The notes: generated by a model not told the origin, from the sequence alone. A stretch of 64,000 nt of DNA from an uncultured Lachnospiraceae bacterium (GCA_903789615.1 CAIFEV010000003.1:186001-250000); one strand, 5' to 3'. Numbered from the stretch's first letter, positions 50,350 through 59,801 are shown. Translations and numbers: made by a program.

Positions 50350-51708
50350 ATGGAGAATCAGAATACAAAAGTGCCGAAGCGGATCGCTTCGGCTCTGATC
50401 AATTCCCTGAAAGGCGGCGTTGTGCCCAGAATCGGTCTTCCGTACATCACGGTAGGGCGCAAAAATGAGATCGCGGCGCTGCTGCGCGACGCTGAAATTG
50501 TCGAAGAGGGCGGCGCATCGTTTCGCTTTATTGTCGGCCGCTACGGAAGCGGAAAGAGTTTTCTTCTGCAGACGATCCGGAATCACATGATGGACAGGGG
50601 ATTTGTCGTAGTTGACGCAGATCTCTCGCCGGAGAGGCGCCTTCAGGGAACTCACGGCCAGGGGCTTGCCACATACCGGGAACTTCTGCGCAACATGTCA
50701 ACGAAAACACGGCCGGAGGGCGGCGCGCTGATGCTGATTCTGGACCGCTGGATCAGTTCCGTGCAGGCGCAGACCCTGCAGGAGACCGGTCTGACGCCGG
50801 ACAATCCCGCATTTCTTCCGGAGGTGGAGAGCCGGATCATGGATGTGGCGCGCCGGGTGAATGTGCTTGTGCACGGGTTTGATTTTGCCAGGCTTCTCTC
50901 GCTGTATTATCAGGCGTATATCACCCAGAACGAAGAGCTCAAGGCAAAGGTTTTGAAATGGTTCCGGGGAGAGTACACCACGAAAAAAGAGGCGAAGGAA
51001 GAACTGGGCGTTCCGATTATCATCACGGATGACGACTGGTATGAATACCTGAAGATCTTTGCGTGGTTCCTGAAGGAAGCCGGGTACAAGGGCCTGATGA
51101 TCATGCTGGATGAACTGGTGAATCTCTACAAAATCCCCAATCCCATCTCCCGCCAGTATAATTATGAAAAAATCCTGACCATGTACAATGACTGTCTTCA
51201 GGGCAAGGCACAGTACATCGGGATACTCATGAGCGGGACGCCGCAGTGTCTGGAAGACAGGAGAAGGGGAATTTACAGTTATGAGGCTCTGCGCTCCAGA
51301 CTGGCTGAGGGACATTTCTCAAAAGACGGTGCGCAGGACCTTATGGCACCGGTTATCCGGCTGAATCCGCTGACGCCGGAGGAGATGCTGGTGCTTGCCG
51401 GGAGGCTGTCGGATATTCACAGTCAGCTCTACGGGTACGAAAGTCGGATGTGCGATGAAGATCTGGCCGATTTTATCCGGATTGAGTATGGCCGGGTAGG
51501 GGCGGATTCTCACATTACGCCCCGCGAAATCATCCGGGATTTCATCGGAATTCTGGACATCCTGTATCAGAAACCGGAGCTGTCACTGCAGGACCTGCTG
51601 GGGTCAGAAGATTTTCACTTTGCCGGGCCGGACGCAGAAGGATCAGAAGACGGCAGCGGAGACGATTTGAGTGAGGGCGGGAAAGATTTTGCGGAGTTCA
51701 CGCTATGA
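50350..51708 (+). CDS. BREX-type P-loop ATPase (BrxD-like, DUF2791)
   Basis: LPYITVGRKNEIAALL, Walker A GRYGSGKSFLLQTIRN, Walker B GLMIMLDELVNLYK, ADLSPERRLQGTHGQGLATYRELLRNMS. Confidence 0.82.
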   Translation: MENQNTKVPKRIASALINSLKGGVVPRIGLPYITVGRKNEIAALLRDAEIVEEGGASFRFIVGRYGSGKSFLLQTIRNHMMDRGFVVVDADLSPERRLQGTHGQGLATYRELLRNMSTKTRPEGGALMLILDRWISSVQAQTLQETGLTPDNPAFLPEVESRIMDVARRVNVLVHGFDFARLLSLYYQAYITQNEELKAKVLKWFRGEYTTKKEAKEELGVPIIITDDDWYEYLKIFAWFLKEAGYKGLMIMLDELVNLYKIPNPISRQYNYEKILTMYNDCLQGKAQYIGILMSGTPQCLEDRRRGIYSYEALRSRLAEGHFSKDGAQDLMAPVIRLNPLTPEEMLVLAGRLSDIHSQLYGYESRMCDEDLADFIRIEYGRVGADSHITPREIIRDFIGILDILYQKPELSLQDLLGSEDFHFAGPDAEGSEDGSGDDLSEGGKDFAEFTL

Positions 51709-54095
51709 ATGCTTTTGAGCGCTATGCGCCGTTTATACAGGATTACATCTACCGCTGCGGGTGGAGAAGCCTGCGCGCCGTGCAGGCAGCGGCAGCGGAT
51801 GCCATCTTTGACACGGATGACAATGTGCTTCTGCTGGCTTCGACAGCTTCCGGGAAAACGGAGGCGGCATTTTTTCCGATCCTGACACTGCTGTCCGAAA
51901 ATCCCTCCTCGTCAGTGGGGGTCATATACATCGGCCCGCTCAAGGCGCTGATCAATGACCAGTTCAGCCGCCTGAGTGATCTGTGCGCAGAGGCAGGTGT
52001 TCCGGTGTGGCACTGGCACGGAGATGTCTCCGCCGCGCACAAGGCGAAGCTTCTAAAAAATCCGTCCGGCATTCTGCAGATAACGCCGGAGTCACTGGAA
52101 GCGCTGCTTCTGCACAAACACGGATATATCCCGAAACTGTTCGGGGATCTTCGGTTTATCGTCATTGATGAGGTGCATTCTCTGATGCGGGGCGCAAGAG
52201 GCGAGCAGTGTCTCTGCCTGATGGAGAGGCTTTCCCGTATGGCCGGTGTCAATCCGCGGCGAATCGGACTTTCGGCTACGATCGGCGATCCGGAGATGAC
52301 AGGAAAGTTTCTCTCAGCCGGAACCGGAAGGGACTGCGTGATCCCGAGGATTTCCGCCAGGGGACAGACGATGCGTCTCTCGGTGGATCAGTTCTGGATT
52401 CCGGACCCGATGCGGGAAGCGGGAACGGATAAAACGGGAGCAGCGGATAAAACGAAACGCCAGGAGACGGCTGAGGACGCGGAGGTGATATCCGGCATAG
52501 CACTTGATAAAGACGGCACGGCGCCGTCTGCGGCAGCCAGTGTAAAGACGGACCGGGCGCCGGCGGCAGCGGACGCGGGGCTTGCCTATATTTTTGAACA
52601 CACGCGCGGGAAAAAGTCTCTGATATTCTGCAACTCCCGGGAGGAGGCTGAAGGCGTCACCACGACGCTGCGGCAGTACTGCGAAGCCCGTCATGAGCCG
52701 GACCGTTTTCTCATTCATCACGGAAACCTGTCGGCGTCCTACCGTCAGTCGGCCGAGGAAATCATGCGGGACGAAAGCGCGAATTTCGCCACGGTGACGA
52801 CTTCAACGCTGGAGCTGGGAATCGATATCGGACAGCTGGAACAGGTGTTCCAGATCAACGCGCCCTTCACGGTGTCGTCCTTCCTTCAAAGGATGGGACG
52901 CTCCGGACGGCGCGGAGAACCGCCACAGATGCGGATCGTCATACGGGAGCAGATGCAGCAGGCCCGTGACATGGCGCCTGCCTGTGTCCCGTGGAGCCTG
53001 ATTCAGGCCTGTGCCCTCATCCAGCTGTATCTGGAGGAACGCTGGGTGGAGCCTCCCAGACTCAACCCGCTGCCCTACAGCCTTCTGTATCACCAGACAA
53101 TGGCGACACTGGCCTCGGAAGGCGAGATGAGTCCGGCGCAGCTCGCCGGAAAAGTGCTGAGTCTTGCGCCATTTGCCATGGTGAGCAGGGACGATTACAG
53201 GGTACTGCTCAGAGAACTGATCAAAGATGACCAGATTGAGCAGACAGAGAGCGGTGGCCTTATTGTGGGACTGGAAGGGGAGAAGATCACAAACAGCTTC
53301 AAGTTCTACGCAGTCTTTCAGGAAAATGAGGAGTTCACGGTGCGATCGGACTCACAGGAACTCGGCACCATCGTGGCGCCTCCGCCGGCGGGCGAGAAAA
53401 TCGCCATCGCGGGACATGTCTGGGTGGTCGATGAAGTTGACGTCAAGCGTCATGTTGTCTACTGCACGCAGACAAAGGGAAATATTCCGGCATATTTCGG
53501 CCAGTGCCCGGGAGACATCAACACACGGATCCTCGAGCGGATGAAGCAGGTGCTGAGCGAAGACCGGATGTATCCGTATCTGCAGAATCACGCCCGGCTG
53601 CGGCTGCAGGAGGGCAGAAGCCTGGCGGCGGAGGCGGGCTTCCTTAAATGTCCGCTCATTAACCTGGGCGGCAGCATGTGGGCTCTGTTCCCGTGGCTCG
53701 GGACCTATGCGTTTCTCGCGCTGGAGAGGCTTATAAAAATCAAGTGTGCGCCGCTGCTTGGCATCAAAGGGCTTGAGGCGTCAAGGCCGTACTATATGCA
53801 GTTCACCATGGCAGCAGCACCGGAAGAGTTCTTCCGGACTCTTGTTGACGCGGCAAAAACAGACTTTCCTGCGAAAGATCTCGTCTATAAGACGGAAGTC
53901 CCGGTCTTTGAAAAGTACGACGTCTTTGTGCCGGCTGACCTCGTGCGGAAAAGTTTCGCGCAGGGAGTGCTGGATATCGATGGTATGCGCCGACGGGTTC
54001 TTTCCTGGGAGACGTACACGCATGAGCCGGTTACCGGGAAAGCACAGGCCAGAATTACCGGACGGAGAGGGGCTGCGCCGGATTCTTCTGTATAA
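51705..54095 (+). CDS. DEAD/DEAH-box helicase, Lhr/BrxHI-like
   Basis: ASTASGKTEAAF, IGPLKALINDQ, VIDEVHSL, GLSATIGD, STLELGIDIGQLEQV, FLQRMGRSGRRG; ATGA overlap with the preceding gene. Confidence 0.88.
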   Translation: MNAFERYAPFIQDYIYRCGWRSLRAVQAAAADAIFDTDDNVLLLASTASGKTEAAFFPILTLLSENPSSSVGVIYIGPLKALINDQFSRLSDLCAEAGVPVWHWHGDVSAAHKAKLLKNPSGILQITPESLEALLLHKHGYIPKLFGDLRFIVIDEVHSLMRGARGEQCLCLMERLSRMAGVNPRRIGLSATIGDPEMTGKFLSAGTGRDCVIPRISARGQTMRLSVDQFWIPDPMREAGTDKTGAADKTKRQETAEDAEVISGIALDKDGTAPSAAASVKTDRAPAAADAGLAYIFEHTRGKKSLIFCNSREEAEGVTTTLRQYCEARHEPDRFLIHHGNLSASYRQSAEEIMRDESANFATVTTSTLELGIDIGQLEQVFQINAPFTVSSFLQRMGRSGRRGEPPQMRIVIREQMQQARDMAPACVPWSLIQACALIQLYLEERWVEPPRLNPLPYSLLYHQTMATLASEGEMSPAQLAGKVLSLAPFAMVSRDDYRVLLRELIKDDQIEQTESGGLIVGLEGEKITNSFKFYAVFQENEEFTVRSDSQELGTIVAPPPAGEKIAIAGHVWVVDEVDVKRHVVYCTQTKGNIPAYFGQCPGDINTRILERMKQVLSEDRMYPYLQNHARLRLQEGRSLAAEAGFLKCPLINLGGSMWALFPWLGTYAFLALERLIKIKCAPLLGIKGLEASRPYYMQFTMAAAPEEFFRTLVDAAKTDFPAKDLVYKTEVPVFEKYDVFVPADLVRKSFAQGVLDIDGMRRRVLSWETYTHEPVTGKAQARITGRRGAAPDSSV

Positions 54096-54209
54096 TTATT
54101 CACGAAATCTGCATTATATTCTTGACGCACCGGCTTGTCAGATGATACCATCATGGGAAACATTCCGGGTTTCGGGAAGAAAGGACAGATCCGGAAGGAG
54201 GAGGAAAAC

Positions 54210-55079
54210 ATGAAATTAAAGAAAATTGCAGCGGCAGCCCTCACGGCTGTCATGGGATTCGGACTTGCTGCCTGCGGCAGCACTTCCGGCAATACTGCGG
54301 CGACATCCGGCAGCGCCCAGGCAACGACAGCGGCAGCCGGCGCCACGACAGCAGCGGCTTCCGGGAGCACTTCCGGCAGCTTCACGACAGCCGAAAAAGG
54401 CGTTCTGCATGTTGCGACCAATGCGACGTTCCCGCCGTACGAGTCCACCACAGATGATGGCGGCTTCACCGGCATCGACATTGACCTGGCTAATGCCATC
54501 GCTGAAAAGCTTGGACTGACCGTGACGATCGACAACATGGACTTCGGATCCATTGTGGCGGCCGTTTCCGGCGGCAAGTCCGACGTCGGTATGGCCGGCA
54601 TGAGCATCACCGACGAGCGCAAGAAGAGCGTTGACTTCACGGATACGTACGCGAACTCCAAGCAGGTTATCATTGTCACGGAAGACTCCGATATCAAGAC
54701 ACCGGATGATCTTTCCAAGGCTGAAAAGATCGGATGCCAGGAGGGTACGACCGGATATATCCTCTGCTCGGACACAACCGAAAACGGCGGATACGGTGAG
54801 GATCACGTGATCGCCTATAACAACGGAATCATCGCCGTGCAGGCGCTTCTGTCCGGCAAGGTTGACGCCGTTGTCATCGATGAGCAGCCGGCCAAGGAAT
54901 ATGTAAAGTCCAATCCGGGAACCAAGATTCTTGACACTGCATTTGCCGATGAGGACTACGCGATCTGCGTGTCCAAGAACAATCCGCAGCTTCGCGAGGC
55001 GGTCAACAACGCACTCAAAGAGCTTAAGGCGGACGGAACCGTTCAGAAGATCATCGACAAGTACATCTCGGCAAACTGA
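54210..55079 (+). CDS. Amino acid ABC transporter substrate-binding lipoprotein
   Basis: Lipobox LAAC, Ala/Thr/Ser linker, periplasmic-binding-protein family 3 (FTGIDIDLANAIAEKLG...YGIAVSK-type end). Confidence 0.93.
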   Translation: MKLKKIAAAALTAVMGFGLAACGSTSGNTAATSGSAQATTAAAGATTAAASGSTSGSFTTAEKGVLHVATNATFPPYESTTDDGGFTGIDIDLANAIAEKLGLTVTIDNMDFGSIVAAVSGGKSDVGMAGMSITDERKKSVDFTDTYANSKQVIIVTEDSDIKTPDDLSKAEKIGCQEGTTGYILCSDTTENGGYGEDHVIAYNNGIIAVQALLSGKVDAVVIDEQPAKEYVKSNPGTKILDTAFADEDYAICVSKNNPQLREAVNNALKELKADGTVQKIIDKYISAN

Positions 55080-55100
55080 TCCGGGACTGATACTATCGAA

Positions 55101-55149
55101 AACAAACAGAGCTGCAGCACTTTTCCGGAAGCGCTGCAGCTCTGTTTGT
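55101..55149. terminator. Bidirectional terminator between convergent genes
   Basis: AACAAACAGAGCTGCAGC...GCTGCAGCTCTGTTTGTT. Confidence 0.9.
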
Positions 55150-55173
55150 TGTATAAAGCTGTCGCCAGGCAGC

Positions 55174-56172
55174 TCACGCACGGTTTCTGGTCACGATGAA
55201 AATGCCGCTGCACACGAGTGCCAGAGCTGTAAGCAGCAGGGCGGGACTTGCAGTCTGTTCGTGCAGAATGAGAAAGGAGAGCAGCACGCCGAATACCGGC
55301 GTCAGGAGAGAAAAGGCCGTGACGCGGGATACCGGGTTGTATTTGAGCAGCAGACTCCAGAGCGAGTAGGCCGCGGCGCTGACCAATGCGAGATAGAAAA
55401 GAAGCAGGACGCCGGCAGCCGGGAAGATACCCAGATGACCGCCGGAAAGAATCCCGGCAGCAAGAAGCATCAGCCCGCCTGCGGCAAACTGCCAGGCAGA
55501 GAGCAGGACGGGACTGAAGCGCCGTGAGAATTCCTTCATGAAAACCTGCGAGAAGGCAGCGGATACGGTTGAGAGCATGACCAGGATATCACCTGCCGGA
55601 CTGGCGCCGGAAGCGGAAGAAGCGAGCAGGGCCGGGATGTTGATCACGATGATTCCGGAGAAACCGATGAGAATTCCGGCGATTTTCCGGGGTGTCAGGC
55701 GCTCCTGGCGGAAGATGAGCGAAGAGATGAGAATTGCAAAGAACGGGCTGGTTCCTTCAATAATGCTTCCACGCACACCGGGAGTGCGGGCCAGTCCGAT
55801 GTAAAAGAAGAAGTACTGGATGGCGGTCTGAAACAGGGCGAGGACGATGACAGGCACAAAGGCGCCATGCCCCGGGAACAGCGATTTCAGTCTGCTGACC
55901 GCTTCCCTGCTTTCTGGCACTGCATACGGCGTGCCGGGGGCCGGATGTTTCATCGCACCGCTTACAAAAATAAAGAAAAGAAGCATTAATCCGGCCAGGG
56001 TAAAGCGCATGCCGGCAAATACAAGCTGCGCAGCGGTGTCATCTGATGTGACAGCCAGAAGGGCGTACCCTGCCTTGATTCCTGGAAACGCGCTTCCCCA
56101 GAGAAAATTCGCGGCCAGTGCAAAGACAAGAACACAGGGCCAGCCGGTCAGAACATTCTGTTTCGTTTCCAA
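55174..56172 (-). CDS. EamA/DMT-family transporter (TTG start inferred)
   Basis: Ten hydrophobic helices, GSAFPGIKAGYALL, EGTSPFFAILISSLIFRQERLTPRKIAGILIGFSGI; SD AGGAGGG about 9 nt before TTG 56172. Confidence 0.88.
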   Translation of the reverse strand: METKQNVLTGWPCVLVFALAANFLWGSAFPGIKAGYALLAVTSDDTAAQLVFAGMRFTLAGLMLLFFIFVSGAMKHPAPGTPYAVPESREAVSRLKSLFPGHGAFVPVIVLALFQTAIQYFFFYIGLARTPGVRGSIIEGTSPFFAILISSLIFRQERLTPRKIAGILIGFSGIIVINIPALLASSASGASPAGDILVMLSTVSAAFSQVFMKEFSRRFSPVLLSAWQFAAGGLMLLAAGILSGGHLGIFPAAGVLLLFYLALVSAAAYSLWSLLLKYNPVSRVTAFSLLTPVFGVLLSFLILHEQTASPALLLTALALVCSGIFIVTRNRA

Positions 56173-56294
56173 GGTTTTGTCCCTCCTGCGCGAAACTGTG
56201 CGCGGTGCATGAAAACATGGTACACTTGGGGTATATTCTATCACGAAATCAGGTGAATGCACTGCGCGGTGCATTTCCGGCGAAAGGAGTAACT

Positions 56295-58085
56295 GTGAAG
56301 ATCACAGTTCCGGGGTATTACCCGAAGTTCCGGTGTATAGCGGGCGCGTGCACGGATACGTGCTGCGCGGGGTGGGATGTCGACGTGGATGCGGCCGCGT
56401 ATGGCCGGTATAAAAAAATAATCGAAAACGAAAACACACCGATTGCCTGCCGGCTCAAAGAGGTATGCGTGCCGGATGAGGACGGCGGGTGCACGTTCCG
56501 GCTTGGAAAAGATTTGCGCTGTCCGTTTCTGAACGAAGAAAACCTCTGCGACCTGATAACGCAGAAAGGAGAAGAGGCTCTCTGTGAGACCTGCGCCGAC
56601 TTCCCGCGGTTTAAAACCGCGTACGGAAACCGGCTGGAGACCGGCCTGGCGCCCTCTTGTATTACGGCGGGACAGATCATGCTCTCTTCGCCTCTGCCCT
56701 TTACACTTGTGAGCGGCGGGGAGAACGGAAGGTCCCCGGAGGAAAATGACATCGATCCGCAGGAATTTTTCCGCCTTAAAAAGATACGGAAGAACATGCT
56801 TGCAAAGATCAACGATACGGCTTCGGATATCACCGGTGCACTGCTGTTCTGCCTCTGCGGGGGAACAGGAGAAGATATTCCGTCGGATGACATCACGGCA
56901 GCCGGAGGGGAGACGTACCGGAATACGGAAGAGCATCTTCTGGATGCATTTGCCGGAATGGAGATCATCAACCCGGACTGGAATCTCGTACTGCAGCGGG
57001 AGCGGAAGCTGAAAGAACATCTGCAGGAGTCGCCTGCCGGCGAGTGGGGGAGACTTCTGCGCTCAATGTACCGCGGCACTCCTGCTCTTGACGCAGAGGC
57101 GCGGCAGATCGCCGCCTACGACGTGTACCGGTATCTTCTGCCGGCCGTTTACACCGGGAATGAGCTGTGCCGGCGCAAGATCGCCGTGTTTACGTATCTT
57201 GTGACACAGCGGATGTATGCAGGGTACTACTTTGCTCACGGAGATCTTCCTTTTTCGGCGAGGGTCGACCTGCAGCATCTGTGGTCGCGGCAGTTCGAGC
57301 ATTCCTACGTGAATTTCCGCCATTACAGCCGCCTGCTTTCGGGAAGTGTCCGCTACGGACGGCACAGGCTCACGGCCGTGCTTGCGCGGGAGCAGCTTGA
57401 GCGCACAGCCGGCATGCCCCGGTTTGCAGCGGCCGGGATGCAGATCCCGCGCGTGCAGGATGAAGAGCAGCTTCGGCAGGTCCTGGGCCGTTTTGAAGTG
57501 CTGCTGTCTCCGGAAGAGCGCCGCCGGGCCGCCGGGATCAGGAAACTGTCTGACAGGGTGCTGTCTGTCGCGGGGCGGCTTCTGTATGAAGAACTCCGGA
57601 GCCGTTTTCTTGGCGGAAACACAGAGGACAGCGATAATTTCTTTCTCACGCCCTGGGAGCTTGTCCGGCGCATCACGGCCCGCCGGGCCGCCGGTGAGAG
57701 CTTTCCGCCGATACGGGAAGGGATCAACGGAAAGCCGATGGATGCGGAAGGCGCCGTACATTTTTCCATTGCGCATTCCAAATCCGCGGTCGTGTGTGCC
57801 GTATCGGACAGATGCTGCGGCATCGATATGGAGGACAGAAACCGCAAGACGACCAGAATGCTGGAGAAGATCTTTACAGATGCGGAACTGGGAGAGCTGG
57901 AAGGACTTTCCGGCCCCGCACGGATGCGCAGGACGGTCCTGCTGTTTACCCGGGCGGAGGCGGAGGTGAAACTCACGGGTGAGGGCATCGGCGGCCTGCG
58001 CGCCAGAAAGCAGAAGACAGCAGGAAATCTCATCCTTACGGAAGAAGTAAAGGGACACTTCATATCGCTTGCTTTTTTGCGTTGA
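56295..58085 (+). CDS. FliB-like (lysine N-methylase family) cysteine-cluster protein fused to an Sfp-type 4'-phosphopantetheinyl transferase domain (GTG start)
   Basis: N-terminus VPGYYPKFRCIAGACTDTCCAGWDVDVD...CPFLNEENLCDLI...LCETCADFPRF = FliB family. C-terminus HFSIAHSKSAVVCAVSDRCCGIDMEDRN...IFTDAELGEL...LFTRAEAEVKLTGEGIGGL = PPTase motifs. One uninterrupted ORF. Confidence 0.85.
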   Translation: MKITVPGYYPKFRCIAGACTDTCCAGWDVDVDAAAYGRYKKIIENENTPIACRLKEVCVPDEDGGCTFRLGKDLRCPFLNEENLCDLITQKGEEALCETCADFPRFKTAYGNRLETGLAPSCITAGQIMLSSPLPFTLVSGGENGRSPEENDIDPQEFFRLKKIRKNMLAKINDTASDITGALLFCLCGGTGEDIPSDDITAAGGETYRNTEEHLLDAFAGMEIINPDWNLVLQRERKLKEHLQESPAGEWGRLLRSMYRGTPALDAEARQIAAYDVYRYLLPAVYTGNELCRRKIAVFTYLVTQRMYAGYYFAHGDLPFSARVDLQHLWSRQFEHSYVNFRHYSRLLSGSVRYGRHRLTAVLAREQLERTAGMPRFAAAGMQIPRVQDEEQLRQVLGRFEVLLSPEERRRAAGIRKLSDRVLSVAGRLLYEELRSRFLGGNTEDSDNFFLTPWELVRRITARRAAGESFPPIREGINGKPMDAEGAVHFSIAHSKSAVVCAVSDRCCGIDMEDRNRKTTRMLEKIFTDAELGELEGLSGPARMRRTVLLFTRAEAEVKLTGEGIGGLRARKQKTAGNLILTEEVKGHFISLAFLR

Positions 58086-58110
58086 CATTTGCCGGGGGTG
58101 CGCGTACCAT
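58082..58110 (+). promoter_or_regulatory. SigA-type promoter TTGACA-N17-TACCAT for the mgtE leader
   Basis: -35 at 58082-58087, -10 at 58105-58110. Confidence 0.6.
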
Positions 58111-58171
58111 CTATATGCAGTGCGCAGGGAGATGTGCCTGCGTTTTATTCTGAACAAGGGGGTGACAAGTG

Positions 58172-58270
58172 ATGAGCGACGGAGACAGTTGCGGCCGACC
58201 TGCTTTTGGGCCGGAAGAGCAGACACGGAAGAAGCTTGGCACTGCCACCTTTTTCTTTGTGTGCTTTTAA
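58172..58270 (+). CDS. Putative 32-codon leader ORF upstream of mgtE (MSDGDSCGRPAFGPEEQTRKKLGTATFFFVCF)
   Basis: Strong SD AAGGGGGTGA at 58156-58165 with normal spacing to ATG 58172; stop 58268-58270. Confidence 0.45.
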   Translation: MSDGDSCGRPAFGPEEQTRKKLGTATFFFVCF

Positions 58271-58365
58271 AGTGAGCCGGCTCTTTTCAGAGACTGGATA
58301 ACTGCCTCCTTTTTAGCGGTACACGAGGTGTTTTTTAAAAAACACCGGCTAGAAGGAGAAAACCA

Positions 58366-59715
58366 ATGGAAAAGGAAAGAATCATCGAGGAGCTGGAGAG
58401 GCTCCTTAAAAACCATGACCTGACGGCGCTGCGGACGATGCTGTCGGACATTCAGCCGGTCGATCTGGCTGATATTTTCGAGCAGGTGCCGGAGGAGACG
58501 AGGCTGGTCCTGTTCAGGATTCTGCCGAAGGACCTGGCGGCGGACACATTTGCCGAGATGGATCATGATGAGCAGGAACAGCTGCTCACCAATTTCACCG
58601 ATCAGGAAGTGAAGAATGTCCTGAACGAGATGTACACCGATGACGCCGTGGACATGCTGGAGGAGATGCCGGCGGGCTTTGTAAAGCGGGTACTCGCGAA
58701 GGCAACGCCGGACACGAGGGCAGACATCAATGCGCTGCTCAAGTACCCGGAAGGGTCGGCCGGCGCGGTTATGACCACGGAATTTGTGAGCCTGAAGGCG
58801 ACGATGACGATCTCGGAGGCACTGCGCTGGATCCGGGCGCACGGCGATGACCGGGAGGATGTGTACACCTGTTATGTGACGGATGCCAACCGGAAGCTGA
58901 ACGGCGTGCTGACGGTCCGCGAGATGCTTTTGTGCAAGCGCGACGCGTATGTGTCCGAGCTGATGGAGGACAACATCATCTCGGTGAAGACGACGGACGA
59001 CCGGGAGCTGGCGGCTCAGCAGCTGGCCCGCTACGATCTGAACTCTCTGCCGGTCGTGGACGGAGAGGGACGGCTGGTCGGCATCATAACCGTAGATGAT
59101 GCCATCGACGTCCTGCAGCAGGAGACCACCGAGGATTTCCAGAAGATCGCCGGCACCACGCCTTCCGAGGAACCCTATCTTAAGACACCTGCATGGAAGA
59201 TGGCGGGGAACCGCATTGTCTGGCTGCTGGTTCTCATGATCTCCGACATGATTTCCGGAGGCATCCTCGGCTCCTTCGAGGATGCGCTCACAGCGCTGCC
59301 GGTCCTCATCACCTTTATCCCGATGCTGACCGATACGGGCGGAAACGCCGGCAGCCAGTCCTCGACGCTGGTGATCCGCGGCCTGGCACTGCATGAGATC
59401 TATGTCCGCGACCTGCCGCGGGTACTCTGGAAGGAATTCCGCGTGGCGATCATCTGCGGTTCGATCCTGGCGGCGTTCAACTACGTCCGTCTCAGCATTC
59501 AGTACCCGGGACAGCAGATGGTGGCGGTAACGGTGGCAGTTGCCATGTTCTTCACCGTCATGATGGCGAAGGCGATCGGCGGCGTGCTGCCGCTCATCGC
59601 GACGAAGCTGAAGATGGATCCGGCTCTGATGGCCTCACCGCTTATCACAACCATCGTCGATGCGGCTTCTCTGCTGATTTATCTGAACGTGGCCAAGGCA
59701 CTGCTTAAAATCTGA
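58366..59715 (+). CDS. mgtE: Magnesium transporter MgtE
   Basis: N domain LADIFEQVPEETRLVLFRILP, tandem CBS, TFIPMLTDTGGNAGSQSSTLVIRGLAL. Confidence 0.95.
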   Translation: MEKERIIEELERLLKNHDLTALRTMLSDIQPVDLADIFEQVPEETRLVLFRILPKDLAADTFAEMDHDEQEQLLTNFTDQEVKNVLNEMYTDDAVDMLEEMPAGFVKRVLAKATPDTRADINALLKYPEGSAGAVMTTEFVSLKATMTISEALRWIRAHGDDREDVYTCYVTDANRKLNGVLTVREMLLCKRDAYVSELMEDNIISVKTTDDRELAAQQLARYDLNSLPVVDGEGRLVGIITVDDAIDVLQQETTEDFQKIAGTTPSEEPYLKTPAWKMAGNRIVWLLVLMISDMISGGILGSFEDALTALPVLITFIPMLTDTGGNAGSQSSTLVIRGLALHEIYVRDLPRVLWKEFRVAIICGSILAAFNYVRLSIQYPGQQMVAVTVAVAMFFTVMMAKAIGGVLPLIATKLKMDPALMASPLITTIVDAASLLIYLNVAKALLKI

Positions 59716-59724
59716 TGGCAGATG

Positions 59725-59772
59725 CAAAAACACCGGAACCTGCTTGCTTTAAGCAGATCCCGGTGTTTTTAA
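59725..59772. terminator. Bidirectional terminator between mgtE (+) and pyrG (-)
   Basis: AAAAACACCGG...TGCTTGCTTTAAGCA...CCGGTGTTTTT. Confidence 0.9.
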
Positions 59773-59801
59773 AATTATGCCGGATTCCGGTGAGAGAACC
59801 A

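Noticed and set aside
50118-54095. Integrated element bounded by tRNA-Ala att sites
   Set aside because: No integrase and no obvious direct repeat of the tRNA 3' end seen downstream of the helicase by eye.
58111-58365. M-box (ykoK) magnesium riboswitch
   Set aside because: The expected conserved GGUGAGGCUCC-type core is not visible; kept as an unclassified leader.
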